This document shows positions 16,659 through 26,344 of a stretch of 53,828 bases of DNA, piece after piece. The position numbers and the translations under genes are program-made. Positions within the stretch are counted from its first letter, which is position 1, and each line of letters starts with the position of its first letter. The stretch covers positions 1 to 53,828 of the forward strand of contig NZ_BMTT01000030.1 in assembly GCF_014649815.1 (NCBI RefSeq), in the 5' to 3' direction. This stretch comes from Streptomyces mutabilis (GTDB lineage Bacteria; Actinomycetota; Actinomycetes; Streptomycetales; Streptomycetaceae). The notes below the pieces were generated by a model. The model was given only the letters and a program-made list of their open reading frames with translations, was not told where the DNA came from and did not search any database.

Positions 16659-17450
16659 TCACCCAAGGGCGTCCTCGCCCGGGCCCTTACCGGCGTCCTC
16701 GCCCGGGCCCGTGTCGACGTCCTCGCCCGTGCCGTTGCCGGTGTCCTTGTCGAGCCACGCCCGCAGCTCCTGGCGCAGCGACCGCTGGAACGTGGTCAGC
16801 AGCGCCTGCACCACGAGCGGGTGCATGTGGGCGGACAGGGACCGCACGTCCCGCGCGTCGCGTTCGGCGACCGCGTCGCGCAGCAGCCGCGACAGGTCGC
16901 GCGCGGCGGCACGGGAGTGCTCGAGGAGCGCGGTGCGGGCGGCGAGGACCGTCGCGGGGGAGAAGGGCACGTCGAGCAGTTCGACGCCGAGCCGCAGCAG
17001 CCCGGCGTCGACGCGGTAGCGGTCACCGTCGCGCGCGACGATGTCCATCGCCGCGAGCCGCCCCACCTCCTCGTCGGTCAGCGGCCGGCCAGCCCGTCTG
17101 CCCAACTCCTCGCGCGTGACGCGCTCCACCGTCTCCGGCGCCCAGGAGGCCACCACCGCGCGGTGCAGCGCGAGGTCGTGCGCGCTCAGGTCCGGGGGCA
17201 GCTGGTTCAGGTACCTTTCGATCGCGGCCAGCGTCATGCCCTGGTGCTGCAGCTCCTCGATCAGCGCCAGCCTGGCCAGGTGCTCCCCGCCGTAGCGCCC
17301 CACTCGGCGCGGGCCGATCACCGGCGGCGGCAGCAGCCCCTTGGTGCCGTAGAAGCGGACCGTGCGCACCGTGACACCGGCCCGCGCGGCCAGTTCGTCG
17401 ATGGTGAGGGTCGGGTCCTCGGTGCCGACCCCGGTGTCGCTCGTCGTCAT
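16659..17450 (-). CDS. MerR family transcriptional regulator
   Basis: 263 residues from ATG 17448-17450. An N-terminal winged HTH (LTIDELAARAGVTVRTVRFY, then GTKGLLPPPV and GRYGGEHLARLALIEELQHQGMTL) is typical MerR; a coiled-coil/helical effector domain follows, without the Cys set of metal sensors. The C-terminal 26 residues are a degenerate GEDA/GTGED repeat mirrored by repeated GGGCGAGGACG-like DNA. It converges on the FadB-type gene with a 9-bp gap. Its own promoter shares two motifs with the acyl-CoA operon promoter, so I infer that it autoregulates and controls that operon, perhaps in response to an acyl-CoA. Confidence 0.88.
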   Translation of the reverse strand: MTTSDTGVGTEDPTLTIDELAARAGVTVRTVRFYGTKGLLPPPVIGPRRVGRYGGEHLARLALIEELQHQGMTLAAIERYLNQLPPDLSAHDLALHRAVVASWAPETVERVTREELGRRAGRPLTDEEVGRLAAMDIVARDGDRYRVDAGLLRLGVELLDVPFSPATVLAARTALLEHSRAAARDLSRLLRDAVAERDARDVRSLSAHMHPLVVQALLTTFQRSLRQELRAWLDKDTGNGTGEDVDTGPGEDAGKGPGEDALG

Positions 17451-17463
17451 GTGCAGCAGTATC

Positions 17464-17494
17464 GCTGTCTCACCAATGCTGTGACACCTCTGTG
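17464..17494. promoter_or_regulatory. Candidate autoregulatory MerR operator
   Basis: Minus strand: CACAGAGGTG (17494-17485), six bases, then CATTGGTGAGACAGC (17478-17464), ending 13 bp before the merR start. Both motifs also occur at 11959-11991 in the acyl-CoA operon promoter. Confidence 0.4.
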
Positions 17495-17680
17495 CATCGA
17501 GTGCAGACCGGTGGCGGATCATGTGAGAAGTCACGCTGTGTGACTTGGGCCACCGCATGGCAACGCAGCGTCGTGGGAAGGTGCTGCCCTGGTCTGTGCC
17601 GCGAAGGGTGGTGCGGGCCGTGTCACTGTACGGACGACCTGGGCGTATCCCGCCCGGGGCACCAGAGAGTTGAACCACCC

Positions 17681-19144
17681 GTGAGCAAGGACGCCGTCGC
17701 CACGGCACAGGCCGCCGACCCGCAGGCGGCCGAACGACCCGCGGACGCGGGCGACGCCGGCTACAGCAAGGGCCTCAAGGCCCGCCACGTCAACATGATC
17801 GCCATCGGCGGCGCGATCGGCACCGGCCTCTTCCTCGGCGCCGGCGGGCGCCTGCGCGACGCCGGCCCGGCGCTCGCGATCGCCTACCTGGTCTGCGGCG
17901 TCTTCGCCTTCTTCGTGGTCCGGGCGCTGGGCGAACTCGTGCTATACCGGCCCTCCTCCGGGTCTTTCGTCTCGTACGCGCGCGAGTTCCTCGGCGAGAA
18001 GGGCGCCTACGTCGCCGGCTGGATGTACTTCCTGAACTGGTCGACCACCGGCATCGCGGACATCACCGCCATCGCGCTGTACACGCACTACTGGAGCATG
18101 TTCACGAGCATCCCCCAATGGGTGCTGGCGCTGATCGCCCTCGCGGTGGTCCTGGCCGTGAACCTCATCTCCGTGAAGATCTTCGGCGAGATGGAGTTCT
18201 GGTTCGCGATCATCAAGGTCGCCACCCTGATCGGCTTCATGCTGATCGGCATCTTCCTGCTGGCGACCCAGCACGAGGTGGGGGGCCAGACCCCCGGAAT
18301 CGGCGTCATCACCGACAACGGCGGCGTCGTCCCGCACGGTGTGATGCCGGTCGTCCTCGTGATGCAGGGCGTGATCTTCGCCTACGCGGCCCTGGAGCTG
18401 GTCGGCGTCGCCGCCGGCGAGACCGCCGAGCCGGAGAAGGTCGTCCCGCGCGCGGTGAACTCGATCATGTGGCGGGTCGCCCTGTTCTACGTCGGTTCGG
18501 TCGTCCTGCTGGCCCTGCTGCTGCCCAGCTCGCTCTACTCCGGCGACGAGAGCCCCTTCGTCACCGTCCTGTCCAAGATCGGTGTCCCGGCGGCCGGTGA
18601 CGTGATGAATCTCGTGGTCCTCACCGCCGCCATGTCGTCCCTGAACTCCGGCCTGTACTCCACCGGCCGCATCCTGCGTTCCATGGCGATGGCGGGCTCC
18701 GCGCCCAAGTTCACCAGCGTGATGAGCCGCAGCCAGGTCCCCTACGGCGGCATCCTGCTGACCTGCGGCATCTGCGTCCTCGGTGTCGGCCTGAACTACC
18801 TGGTGCCGAGCCAGGCCTTCGAGATCGTGCTGAACGTCGCCTCCCTGGGCATCATCAGCACCTGGGTGATCATCATGATCTGCCACCTGATCTTCGTGCG
18901 CCGGTCCCGGGCGGGCCTGGTGGCCCGTCCCCACTTCCGCCTGCCCGGCAGTCCGGTCACGGAGATCGCCACGATCGCCTTCCTGTTGGCCTGTCTCGGC
19001 ATGATGTGGAACGACCCCGAGGTGGGCCGCAAGACCCTCCTGCTCATCCCTGTGCTCGCGGTCATGCTGGTCGCCGGCTGGTTGGGCGTCCGCCGCCGGG
19101 TGGCGCAGAACGCCGAGCAGGAGCTGAGCCGCCTCACCAAGTAG
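17681..19144 (+). CDS. APC-family amino acid permease (L-asparagine/GABA permease-like)
   Basis: 487 residues from GTG 17681. About 12 transmembrane helices are visible. The first carries the APC substrate-binding loop (NMIAIGGAIGTGLFLGAG), followed by ALGELVLYRPSSGSFVSYAR and VAGWMYFLNW, which match the AnsP/GabP/CycA amino acid transporter group. It should import an amino acid by proton symport across the cytoplasmic membrane. AnsP (asparagine) is the closest by memory, but specificity cannot be read reliably. It stands alone, divergent from merR, with 230 bp upstream in which I see no clear promoter. Confidence 0.9.
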   Translation: MSKDAVATAQAADPQAAERPADAGDAGYSKGLKARHVNMIAIGGAIGTGLFLGAGGRLRDAGPALAIAYLVCGVFAFFVVRALGELVLYRPSSGSFVSYAREFLGEKGAYVAGWMYFLNWSTTGIADITAIALYTHYWSMFTSIPQWVLALIALAVVLAVNLISVKIFGEMEFWFAIIKVATLIGFMLIGIFLLATQHEVGGQTPGIGVITDNGGVVPHGVMPVVLVMQGVIFAYAALELVGVAAGETAEPEKVVPRAVNSIMWRVALFYVGSVVLLALLLPSSLYSGDESPFVTVLSKIGVPAAGDVMNLVVLTAAMSSLNSGLYSTGRILRSMAMAGSAPKFTSVMSRSQVPYGGILLTCGICVLGVGLNYLVPSQAFEIVLNVASLGIISTWVIIMICHLIFVRRSRAGLVARPHFRLPGSPVTEIATIAFLLACLGMMWNDPEVGRKTLLLIPVLAVMLVAGWLGVRRRVAQNAEQELSRLTK

Positions 19145-19216
19145 CCGGGGAGCGCCGGCCGGGGGCGCGGTCGACGGCCCAGGGCCGCTGTCAGTGGCGA
19201 CCTCTACGGTGGTGTC

Positions 19217-19702
19217 ATGTCGGAGATCAGGTATGTCCGGGGTGACGCCACCGTCCCGTCGGTCAAGGGCGTCAAGGTGATCGCCCACGTCTGCAACGAC
19301 CTCGGCGGCTGGGGCAAGGGCTTCGTCCTGGCCCTGTCGCGCCGCTGGCCCCAGCCGGAGGCGGCCTACCGTGCCTGGCACCGTGACCGCGCGTCCAACG
19401 ACTTCGGGCTCGGCGCGGTCCAGTTCGTCCAGGTCGAGCCGTACGTCTGGGTGGCCAACATGATCGGCCAGCGCGGCACGAGGACCGGCAGCAAGGGTGT
19501 GCCCGTGCGCTACGAGGCGATCGCCACCGCGCTCGGCCGCCTCGCCGACAAGGCGGCCGAGCTGGACGCGTCGGTGCACATGCCCCGCATAGGCTGCGGT
19601 CTGGCCGGCGGCAAGTGGTCCAGAGTCGAGCCACTGATCACCGACCGCCTCGCGCGGCGCGGTGTCCCCGTGACCGTTTACGACCACGGGGACGGCGCCT
19701 GA
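19217..19702 (+). CDS. Macro domain (Appr-1''-p processing) protein
   Basis: 161 residues from ATG 19217. It is a single-domain macro protein: IRYVRGDAT, IAHVCNDLGGWGKGFVLAL (ADP-ribose-binding first loop), YVWVANMIGQ and SVHMPRIGCGLAGGKW (second loop). This loop chemistry resembles the TARG1/ALC1-like branch, which removes ADP-ribose from acidic residues or hydrolyses O-acetyl-ADP-ribose. It has no partner DarT/toxin gene beside it, so toxin antagonism is not supported by context. No strong ribosome-binding site is visible. Confidence 0.88.
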   Translation: MSEIRYVRGDATVPSVKGVKVIAHVCNDLGGWGKGFVLALSRRWPQPEAAYRAWHRDRASNDFGLGAVQFVQVEPYVWVANMIGQRGTRTGSKGVPVRYEAIATALGRLADKAAELDASVHMPRIGCGLAGGKWSRVEPLITDRLARRGVPVTVYDHGDGA

Positions 19703-19718
19703 GTCCGTGTGCCGCCGG

Positions 19719-19983
19719 TCAGTGCGCGTGCACGCCGTTCGTCGCGGAGACCTTCCGCCACGACCGGGGCTGCGCGGGCGCGTCCGCCGCCTTCGCGAGC
19801 GAGGCCGCGCGCCGTCGGCGCGTCCGGCTTCGACGGCTGGAACAGCCAGGTGTCGAACAGCGCGGCCAGCGGCTCGCCGCCGATGCCCGGGGCGCCGGGG
19901 GAGTGGGCCGCCGCCGACGCCGGGAGCGCCAGCATGAACAGGGCGGCACCGAGTGCGCCCGGCACGATGATTCTGCGGTGCAC
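19719..19983 (-). pseudogene. Small secreted protein gene with probable +1 frameshift
   Basis: GTG 19981-19983 (or ATG 20005-20007) begins a Sec signal peptide (HRRIIVPGALGAALFMLALP, ASAAAHS) followed by GIGGEPLAALFDTWLFQPSK and PDAPTA. In the same frame the codons then lose their GC-rich third position and run into the convergent macro-domain gene. One base over, the codons regain fully GC third positions (AASLAKAADAPAQPRSWRKV, SATNGVHAH) and stop neatly at 19719, 16 bp short of the macro gene. I infer one extra base in the GCGCGC run near 19809-19818. Function of the intact protein is unknown; a sequencing error cannot be excluded. Confidence 0.6.
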
Positions 19984-20147
19984 GAAGGTTCCAAGTCGTA
20001 GGGGCACGCAGTCTGTTCGCAGCCTATTCAGTCCCTGTGTGTGCTGTGGTGTCCACGGCCACCCCTGTCACACGATCGCCATTCGGCCGTCATGAGACCC
20101 GGGGTGCCCTCTTCTGTACGGCAGTTGACCGATGTACCGTCCCGCGC

Positions 20148-22109
20148 ATGCCGATACGCACGCGCTTCACGATCTGGAGACCGCTCGCGACGGCGGCCAC
20201 GGCCGCACTCATGGCAACCCTCCTCACCCCCGTCGCTGCGGCGCACCCCGCAGCCCCGCGACAGAGCGAACCGGTCCACTCCTACGAGGACGCCATTCGC
20301 GAGGCCGTCTGGGTGGACACCGGCTACGACGGGGACGGCGACGGCGAGGACGACCGCGTCGCCGTCGACGTCGTCCGCCCCCGCGAACCCGCCGTCCAGG
20401 GCCGGAAGATCCCCGTCATCATGGACGCCAGCCCCTACTACTCCTGCTGCGGGCGCGGCAACGAGAGCCAGAAGAAGACGTACGACGCCGACGGGAACGT
20501 CGTCGGGATGCCGCTGTACTACGACAACTACTTCGTGCCGCGCGGCTACGCCTTCGTCGGAGTCGACCTGGCCGGCACCAACCGCTCCGACGGCTGCGTC
20601 GACGTCGGCGGCCGCTCCGACGTCCAGTCCGCCAAGGCCGTCGTCGACTGGCTCAACGGCCGTGCCAAGGCATACACCACCCGCACCGGCGACGAGCGCG
20701 CCGATGCCGACTGGACCAACGGCAAGACGGGCATGATCGGCAAGAGCTGGGACGGCACCATCGCCAACGGCGTGGCCGCCACCGGCGTCGAGGGCCTGGA
20801 GACCATCGTCCCGATCGCCGCGATCTCCTCCTGGTACGACTACTACTTCAGCCAGGGTGCCCCGCTCTACGGCTCCGGCCCCGACTGGCTGTCCGACTAC
20901 GTCAACAGCCCCGACGCCCGCGCCGAGTGCGATGCCGTCCAGCAGAAGCTCGTCGACGGCGCCCCGCGCACCGGCGACTGGACGAAGCTGTGGTCCGAGC
21001 GCGACTACGTGAAGGCCGCGAGCAAGGTGAGGGCGAGCGTCTTCCTCGTCCACGGCATGCAGGACCTCAACGTCCGCATGCAGCACGTCGGTCCGTGGTG
21101 GGACGCCCTCGCGAAGAACGGTGTCGACCGCAAGATCTGGCTCTCCCAGACCGGCCACGTCGATCCCTTCGACTTCCGCCGCGCCGAGTGGGTCGACACC
21201 CTCCACCGCTGGTTCGACCACGAACTGCTCGGCTACGACAACGGCATCGACCGCGAACCGATGGCCGACATCGAACGCCACCCGGACCAGTGGGAGACCT
21301 CCCGGACCTGGCCCCCGCGCGCCACGTCCGCCACGACCCTGCGCCCCGCCGAAGGCACCCCAGACGGCGTCGGCACCCTCGGCCTGCGCCGAGACCACGG
21401 CACCGAGACCTTCACCGACGACCCGGCGTTGAGCGAGACCGACTGGGCGGCGCACATCGACGAGCCGACGCCGGGCAAGGCCGGCTTCGTCACCGGCCCC
21501 CTCACCCGCGACCTGCGCCTGTCCGGCGCCTCCGAGGCCACGGTCACCGCGCGCTCCAGCACCCCGACGGCCCATCTCTCCGCCGTACTCGTCGACATCG
21601 GCCCCGACACGATCCGCGACTACGCCGACCGCGGCGAGGGCGTCACCACCCGCACCGACCGCACCTGCTGGGGCCCGAGCACCCCGGGCGACTCCTCCTG
21701 CTACCTGGAAACGGCCACGAAGACCACCGACGTGGACTACACGGTCGTCAGCCGCGGCTGGGCCGACCTCGGCAACCACGCCTCCAAGTGGCGGGGCCGC
21801 CCGCTCACGCCGGGCAAGGCGTACACCATCACCCTGGACCTGGCGGCCACCGATCACGTCGTCCCCGCCGGCCACCGCCTCGCGCTGATCGTCGCCGGCA
21901 CCGACAAGGACCTCATCGACCCGCCCGCCGACACGCCGACGCTCACGCTGGACCTCTCCCGCACGTCGGCACGCGTACCGTTCGTCGGCGGCACCGCCGC
22001 GTTCGCCGAGGCCACCGCCGGTACGGGCACCGCCGCCCCCGCACCCACGCCCCTCGACGGCGTGACCGCGCCGCACACCACGCACCGCGTCCCGAAGGGA
22101 GCCCGATGA
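20148..22109 (+). CDS. Secreted Xaa-Pro dipeptidyl-peptidase (S15/CocE family)
   Basis: 653 residues from ATG 20148. The N-terminal signal peptide ([24 protein letters not shown]) predicts export. The alpha/beta-hydrolase triad is readable: Ser200 in GKSWDG, Asp306 in VHGMQDLNV and His337 in TGHVDPF. The C-terminal jelly-roll domain (about 420-640) is characteristic of S15/CocE enzymes. It likely removes X-Pro dipeptides from peptides outside the cell. Its stop overlaps the start of a carboxypeptidase gene (ATGA), so the pair is translationally coupled for extracellular peptide breakdown. Ester hydrolysis is a possible alternative activity in this family. Confidence 0.9.
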   Translation: MPIRTRFTIWRPLATAATAALMATLLTPVAAAHPAAPRQSEPVHSYEDAIREAVWVDTGYDGDGDGEDDRVAVDVVRPREPAVQGRKIPVIMDASPYYSCCGRGNESQKKTYDADGNVVGMPLYYDNYFVPRGYAFVGVDLAGTNRSDGCVDVGGRSDVQSAKAVVDWLNGRAKAYTTRTGDERADADWTNGKTGMIGKSWDGTIANGVAATGVEGLETIVPIAAISSWYDYYFSQGAPLYGSGPDWLSDYVNSPDARAECDAVQQKLVDGAPRTGDWTKLWSERDYVKAASKVRASVFLVHGMQDLNVRMQHVGPWWDALAKNGVDRKIWLSQTGHVDPFDFRRAEWVDTLHRWFDHELLGYDNGIDREPMADIERHPDQWETSRTWPPRATSATTLRPAEGTPDGVGTLGLRRDHGTETFTDDPALSETDWAAHIDEPTPGKAGFVTGPLTRDLRLSGASEATVTARSSTPTAHLSAVLVDIGPDTIRDYADRGEGVTTRTDRTCWGPSTPGDSSCYLETATKTTDVDYTVVSRGWADLGNHASKWRGRPLTPGKAYTITLDLAATDHVVPAGHRLALIVAGTDKDLIDPPADTPTLTLDLSRTSARVPFVGGTAAFAEATAGTGTAAPAPTPLDGVTAPHTTHRVPKGAR

Positions 22110-23398
22110 ACCGCCTGCGCGCCCTCACCGTGACCACCGCGGCTGCCACCGCGGCCCTCGCCGCGTCCCTCCTCACCACCCCGGCCCACGCCGGCACCGC
22201 CCACGAACCGCCCCGCACCGGTTTCGAGCAGACGCACGGCGCCCGCTGGACGAGCCAGCCCGAGGAGCAGGCACTGCTGGCCGCCGCCGACCGGGCGAGC
22301 GACCGCGTCACCGTCGACCGCATCGGCACCACGAAACAGAACCGCCCCCTCCAGCTCGTGACCATCGGCAGGCCCACGGCCCCGAACAAGGTGCTCCTCG
22401 TGTGCAGCCAGCACGGTGACGAGCCCTCCGGCCGCGAGGCCTGCCTGTCCACCGTCCGTGACCTGGCCTGGGCCAAGGACCGGCGGACCCGGCACTTCCT
22501 GGACCGCACCACCGTGCTGGTCCTGCCCACCGCCAACCCCGACGGCCGGGCCGCCGACACCCGCGGCAACGGCGACGGCGTGGACGTCAACCGCGACCAC
22601 CTCTCCCTGAAGACCGCCGAGGCACGCGCCCTGGCCGCCGTCGTCCGCGACCGGCGCCCCGACGTCCTCTACGACCTGCACGAGTACGGCGCCACGCCCC
22701 CGTACTACGACAAGGACCTCTTCGACCTCTGGCCCCGCAACCTCAACACGCACTCCGGGGTCCACGACGAGGCGCAGACGCTTTCCGGGAACTTCGTCCG
22801 TTCCACCGCAGGCAAGGCCGGATACTCGACCGGCACCTACGGCATCTGGACCGACCCCGTCACCGGCGACCCGATCAAACAGACCGCCGGCGACGGCCAG
22901 GAACGCATCCTGCGGAACATGTCCGGCGTGAAACACGCGGTCGGCCTGCTCATCGAGAGCCGTGTCGACGCGCTCACCGACGCCGAGCGCGCGGACGAGG
23001 CGCTGAACAACCGGCGCCGGGTGAACTCCCAGCTCGCCGCCCTCGACGGCATGTTCCGTTACGCGGACCAGCGGCGCGGTCGCGTCGAGTCGGCCACCGC
23101 GGCCGCCCGGTGGTCCGGCCTGGCCGACACCGGTCCCGTGTACGTCGGCGGCGCGGACAACGACCCGGCCGGACCCGACGAGGTGATCCAGGACCCGCCC
23201 TGCGGCTACCGGCTGACCGCTGCCCAGTACGCGGACATTCGGGACGAACTGTCCCTGCACGGTGTACACGCACGCTCGGCCGGGGAGGAGGGCGCCTACG
23301 TACCGCTGCGCCAGCCGCTGCGCGCCCTCGTGCCCTTGCTCCTCGACGAGCGGGCGACGTACCACTTGACGGTGGGTGAACCAGACACCCGCTGCTGA
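22106..23398 (+). CDS. Secreted M14 family zinc carboxypeptidase
   Basis: 430 residues, starting at the ATG inside the ATGA overlap. Signal peptide [20 protein letters not shown] ending at PAHAG. The zinc site is H103-x-x-E106 ([11 protein letters not shown]) with His192 (YDLHEYG); Asn162-Arg163 (DVNRDH) match carboxylate-binding residues and Glu284 (GLLIESR) is the catalytic acid. The last 90 residues form an accessory domain. It removes C-terminal residues from peptides and partners logically with the upstream S15 peptidase. Confidence 0.9.
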   Translation: MNRLRALTVTTAAATAALAASLLTTPAHAGTAHEPPRTGFEQTHGARWTSQPEEQALLAAADRASDRVTVDRIGTTKQNRPLQLVTIGRPTAPNKVLLVCSQHGDEPSGREACLSTVRDLAWAKDRRTRHFLDRTTVLVLPTANPDGRAADTRGNGDGVDVNRDHLSLKTAEARALAAVVRDRRPDVLYDLHEYGATPPYYDKDLFDLWPRNLNTHSGVHDEAQTLSGNFVRSTAGKAGYSTGTYGIWTDPVTGDPIKQTAGDGQERILRNMSGVKHAVGLLIESRVDALTDAERADEALNNRRRVNSQLAALDGMFRYADQRRGRVESATAAARWSGLADTGPVYVGGADNDPAGPDEVIQDPPCGYRLTAAQYADIRDELSLHGVHARSAGEEGAYVPLRQPLRALVPLLLDERATYHLTVGEPDTRC

Positions 23399-23478
23399 AG
23401 GGGTGAGTTCTGCGTCGCACGTGGTAAGGGCGTAGCGGAGGAGTATTTTCAGCCTCACCGACTTGAAAGGTGCCGCCT

Positions 23479-25209
23479 GTGACGCAGGACCGACCAAGCG
23501 ACAAGGAACACCACGAAAGAGGCGCGCTGCCGGGCTCGGAAGCGGGCCTGCCGGGCCAGGAGCACAAGCCGCGGACCGACCGCGTCGTCTTCGGCGTCAC
23601 CGCCGTCCTGACCCTCGCCTTCGTCCTCTGGGGCGCCATCGGCACCGACTCGCTGGAAGACGCCTCCGGCACGATGCTCGGCGGCCTGATGCACAACGGC
23701 GGCTGGGCCTTCGTGCTGGCGGCCTCCGGGTTCGTCGTCTTCGCCCTCTGGCTCGCGGCCAGCCGCTACGGCCGCATTCACCTCGGCGCCGAAGGTGAGG
23801 AACCCGAGTTCCGCACGGTGTCCTGGGTCGCCATGATGTTCAGCGCGGGCATGGGCATCGGTCTGATGTTCTGGGGCGTGAGCGAGCCGCTGGCGCACTT
23901 CGACACCGCCCCGCCCGGCAGCAGCCCAGCCGACACCGGCGACCGCATGGCGACGGCCATGGCCACCACCCTGTTCCACTGGACGCTCCATCCGTGGGCG
24001 ATCTACGCGGTGGTCGGCCTCGGCATCGCCTACAGCACCTTCCGCAGGCGGCGCAGGCAGACCATCAGCGCCGTGTTCACCCCGCTCATCGGCGAGAAGC
24101 ACGCCAACGGCACCGGCGGCCGGGTCATCGACATCCTGGCCATCATCGCGACGGTCTTCGGCTCCGCGGCCTCCCTCGGACTCGGCGCCCTCCAGATCGG
24201 CTCCGGTGTCGAGAAGCTCGACTGGATGGACAAGGTGAGCACCGGGCTGCTGGTCGGCATCATCGCGGTGCTCACCGTGGCGTTCGTGGCCTCCGCGATC
24301 TCCGGCGTCGAGAAGGGCATCCAGTGGCTGTCCAACACCAACATGGTGCTGGCCCTGCTCCTGGTCGTGTTCGTGTTCGTGGCCGGACCCACCATCCTTA
24401 TCCTCGACCTGCTGCCGACCTCGGTCTTCACCTACCTCGGCGACCTGCCCGAAATGGCCGGCCGCACCGAGATCAGCGGCGGTGAGGGCGTCGCGGACTG
24501 GCTGAGCAGCTGGACCGTCTTCTACTGGGCGTGGTGGATCTCCTGGACACCCTTCGTGGGCATGTTCATCGCCCGCATCAGCCGGGGCCGGACCATCCGC
24601 CAGTTCATCGGCGGCGTCATCCTCGTCCCCAGCACGGTCAGCCTGGTCTGGTTCGCGATCTTCGGCGGCTCGGCGATGCGGCTCCAGGAGCAGAACCGGC
24701 TCGGTGACGAGACGACTCCCGAGGGACGGCTCTTCGCCGTGCTCCAGGAGTACCCCATCGCCACCGTCACCAGCCTGCTGGTGATGATCCTCGTCGGCAT
24801 CTTCTTCGTCTCGGGCGCCGACGCGGCCTCCATCGTGATGGGCACCCTCTCGCAGAGGGGCGCGCTGGAACCCAGCCGCTGGGCCGTCGTGTTCTGGGGT
24901 GTGGTCACGGGCGCGGTGGCCGCCATCATGCTCCTGGTCGGCAGCGGCGAAGGAGACGCGCTGACCGGATTGCAGAACCTCACGATCCTCGCGGCGGCGC
25001 CCTTCGTCATCGTGATGATCGGCATGTGTGTCGCCCTCATGCGCGACCTGCGCCGCGACCCGCTCATCGTGCGCGGCGAGATGGCTTCCGAAGCCGTCGA
25101 GATGGCCGTCATCGAGGGCCACAAGCGCTACGAGGGCGAGTTCGAGATCCGCATCGGCCCGGGCGCCGGCCCGGACGTGGAGGGAGACCCTATCGGCAAG
25201 CACCACTGA
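23479..25209 (+). CDS. BCCT family betaine/carnitine/choline transporter
   Basis: 576 residues from GTG 23479 (AAAGG nine bases upstream; a GTG at 23470 is too close to the same site). Twelve hydrophobic segments and the BCCT hallmarks are present: FSAGMGIGLMFWGVSEPLAH in TM3, FHWTLHPWAIYAVVGL in TM4 and VFYWAWWISWTPFVGMFIAR with the Trp-rich TM8 substrate box. These Na+ or H+ symporters import compatible solutes during osmotic stress. The acidic C-terminal tail (EMAVIEGHKRYEGEFEIRI) may act in osmosensing. It is monocistronic and followed by a strong terminator. Confidence 0.93.
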   Translation: MTQDRPSDKEHHERGALPGSEAGLPGQEHKPRTDRVVFGVTAVLTLAFVLWGAIGTDSLEDASGTMLGGLMHNGGWAFVLAASGFVVFALWLAASRYGRIHLGAEGEEPEFRTVSWVAMMFSAGMGIGLMFWGVSEPLAHFDTAPPGSSPADTGDRMATAMATTLFHWTLHPWAIYAVVGLGIAYSTFRRRRRQTISAVFTPLIGEKHANGTGGRVIDILAIIATVFGSAASLGLGALQIGSGVEKLDWMDKVSTGLLVGIIAVLTVAFVASAISGVEKGIQWLSNTNMVLALLLVVFVFVAGPTILILDLLPTSVFTYLGDLPEMAGRTEISGGEGVADWLSSWTVFYWAWWISWTPFVGMFIARISRGRTIRQFIGGVILVPSTVSLVWFAIFGGSAMRLQEQNRLGDETTPEGRLFAVLQEYPIATVTSLLVMILVGIFFVSGADAASIVMGTLSQRGALEPSRWAVVFWGVVTGAVAAIMLLVGSGEGDALTGLQNLTILAAAPFVIVMIGMCVALMRDLRRDPLIVRGEMASEAVEMAVIEGHKRYEGEFEIRIGPGAGPDVEGDPIGKHH

Positions 25210-25251
25210 CCCACGCGGACCCGGCCGGTGAACCGGGGACGGGGGTACGGA

Positions 25252-25285
25252 AAGGGGCCGGCACGCACCGCGGTGCCGGCCCCTT
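25252..25285. terminator. Strong bidirectional terminator hairpin
   Basis: Perfect 13-bp stem AAGGGGCCGGCAC (25252-25264) and GTGCCGGCCCCTT (25273-25285) with an 8-nt loop, between the BCCT stop (25209) and the convergent oxidase stop (25325). Confidence 0.85.
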
Positions 25286-25324
25286 CCCCGTGGGGCACGT
25301 CGCGTCCGGCCCGGTCGGCCGTCC

Positions 25325-26278
25325 TCAGGACGTCGCGAGCCGGGCTGCCTCCCGCGCGCAGCCCCAGGCCACGGTGACGCCCCCGCCGCCGTGGCCGTAG
25401 TTGTGCACCAGCAGCCGCCCGTCCGGCAGCGGCTCGCGCTCCAGCCGCACCGAGTTGCGCGCAGGCCGCAGCCCCACGAGGTGGTCGAGCACCCGCGCCC
25501 CGGCGATCTCCGGCCGCAGCGCCGCACACCGCCGTACGATCGCCTCCGCGACCGCCGGGTCCGGCTCGGTCGACCAGGCGTCCTCCTCTGCCGTGCCGCC
25601 GAGCAGGAGCCGACCCGGCTGCGGCAGGATGTACGCCACTTCCCCGGACAGCGGGTCGGTGGAGACCAACCAGGTGTCGACGCCGGGGTTCTCCACGACG
25701 ACCAGTTGCCCGCGCACCGGGCGCACCGACGAGTCGGGCACCACCTCCCGGGCGCCCAGCCCCGTGCAGTTGACCACCACAGGCGCCTCGACCTCTTCGA
25801 GTCGGTTCACCGCGCGGGTCTCCAGCACCCCGCCCGCCGCCGTTAACCGCTTCCGCAGCCACGACAGATGCACCGGCATGTCGATGAGCGGCAGCCGCGC
25901 CCACAGCCCCGTCCCGCCGTACTCCTCGGCGGTCGCCGCGCGCAGTCCCGGCAGCCGGGCGCCGGCCCACGCGTCCACCTCGTCCAGGCCCGTCTCGCCC
26001 AGTACCCCTTCGACCATGCGTACGCCGCTCACCCCGGGCCGCGCCGCCAACTCCTCGTAGACGTCCAGCGACTGCAGCGCCCACGCCCGCGCCGGCGCCG
26101 GCGGTTCGATGCGGTACGGCCACCAGAGGCCACCCGCGACCGCCGAGGTGGTCCGCTCGGCGGCCTCCCGCGTCCACAGTCGTATCCGCCTGCCGCTCTC
26201 GGCGAGAACGACGGCCGTCGTCAGCCCGGCCACCCCGCCGCCGACCACGACGACCTCGTCACCCAGTTCGGTTTCCAT
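25325..26278 (-). CDS. FAD-dependent D-amino-acid oxidase
   Basis: 317 residues from ATG 26276-26278. The N-terminal FAD-binding Rossmann motif (VVVVGGGVAGLTTAVVLAES) and DAO features (AGGLWWPYR, VVNCTGLGAREV, LVVVENPG) precede the C-terminal HNYGHGGGGVTVAWGCA signature. It oxidatively deaminates D-amino acids to 2-oxo acids with H2O2 production. Codon 145 (minus strand, 25846-25844) is TTA, the rare leucine codon read by the bldA tRNA, so translation is probably tied to development. No Shine-Dalgarno sequence is visible and the start lies 66 bp from a divergent gene, so leaderless translation is possible. Confidence 0.92.
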   Translation of the reverse strand: METELGDEVVVVGGGVAGLTTAVVLAESGRRIRLWTREAAERTTSAVAGGLWWPYRIEPPAPARAWALQSLDVYEELAARPGVSGVRMVEGVLGETGLDEVDAWAGARLPGLRAATAEEYGGTGLWARLPLIDMPVHLSWLRKRLTAAGGVLETRAVNRLEEVEAPVVVNCTGLGAREVVPDSSVRPVRGQLVVVENPGVDTWLVSTDPLSGEVAYILPQPGRLLLGGTAEEDAWSTEPDPAVAEAIVRRCAALRPEIAGARVLDHLVGLRPARNSVRLEREPLPDGRLLVHNYGHGGGGVTVAWGCAREAARLATS

Positions 26279-26344
26279 CCGGGGACGTTAGCGGATCATG
26301 GCATGCCGTGCGCAGACTCGCTCCGCGCCGGGAATACTCACCGC

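Noticed and set aside
16667-16740. Degenerate GGGCGAGGACG repeats at the merR 3' end as a satellite or CRISPR-like array
   Set aside because: They are in frame with the GEDA/GTGED-like protein tail, irregularly spaced, and lack spacers.
19217-19702. Macro-domain protein as antitoxin of a DarTG-like toxin-antitoxin pair
   Set aside because: No DarT-like or other ADP-ribosyltransferase gene lies on either side.
20132-22105. A 1088-codon frame that continues upstream of the M14 carboxypeptidase
   Set aside because: The first 658 codons are an Arg-rich shadow of the S15 peptidase gene; the signal peptide and ATGA overlap at 22106 define the true start.
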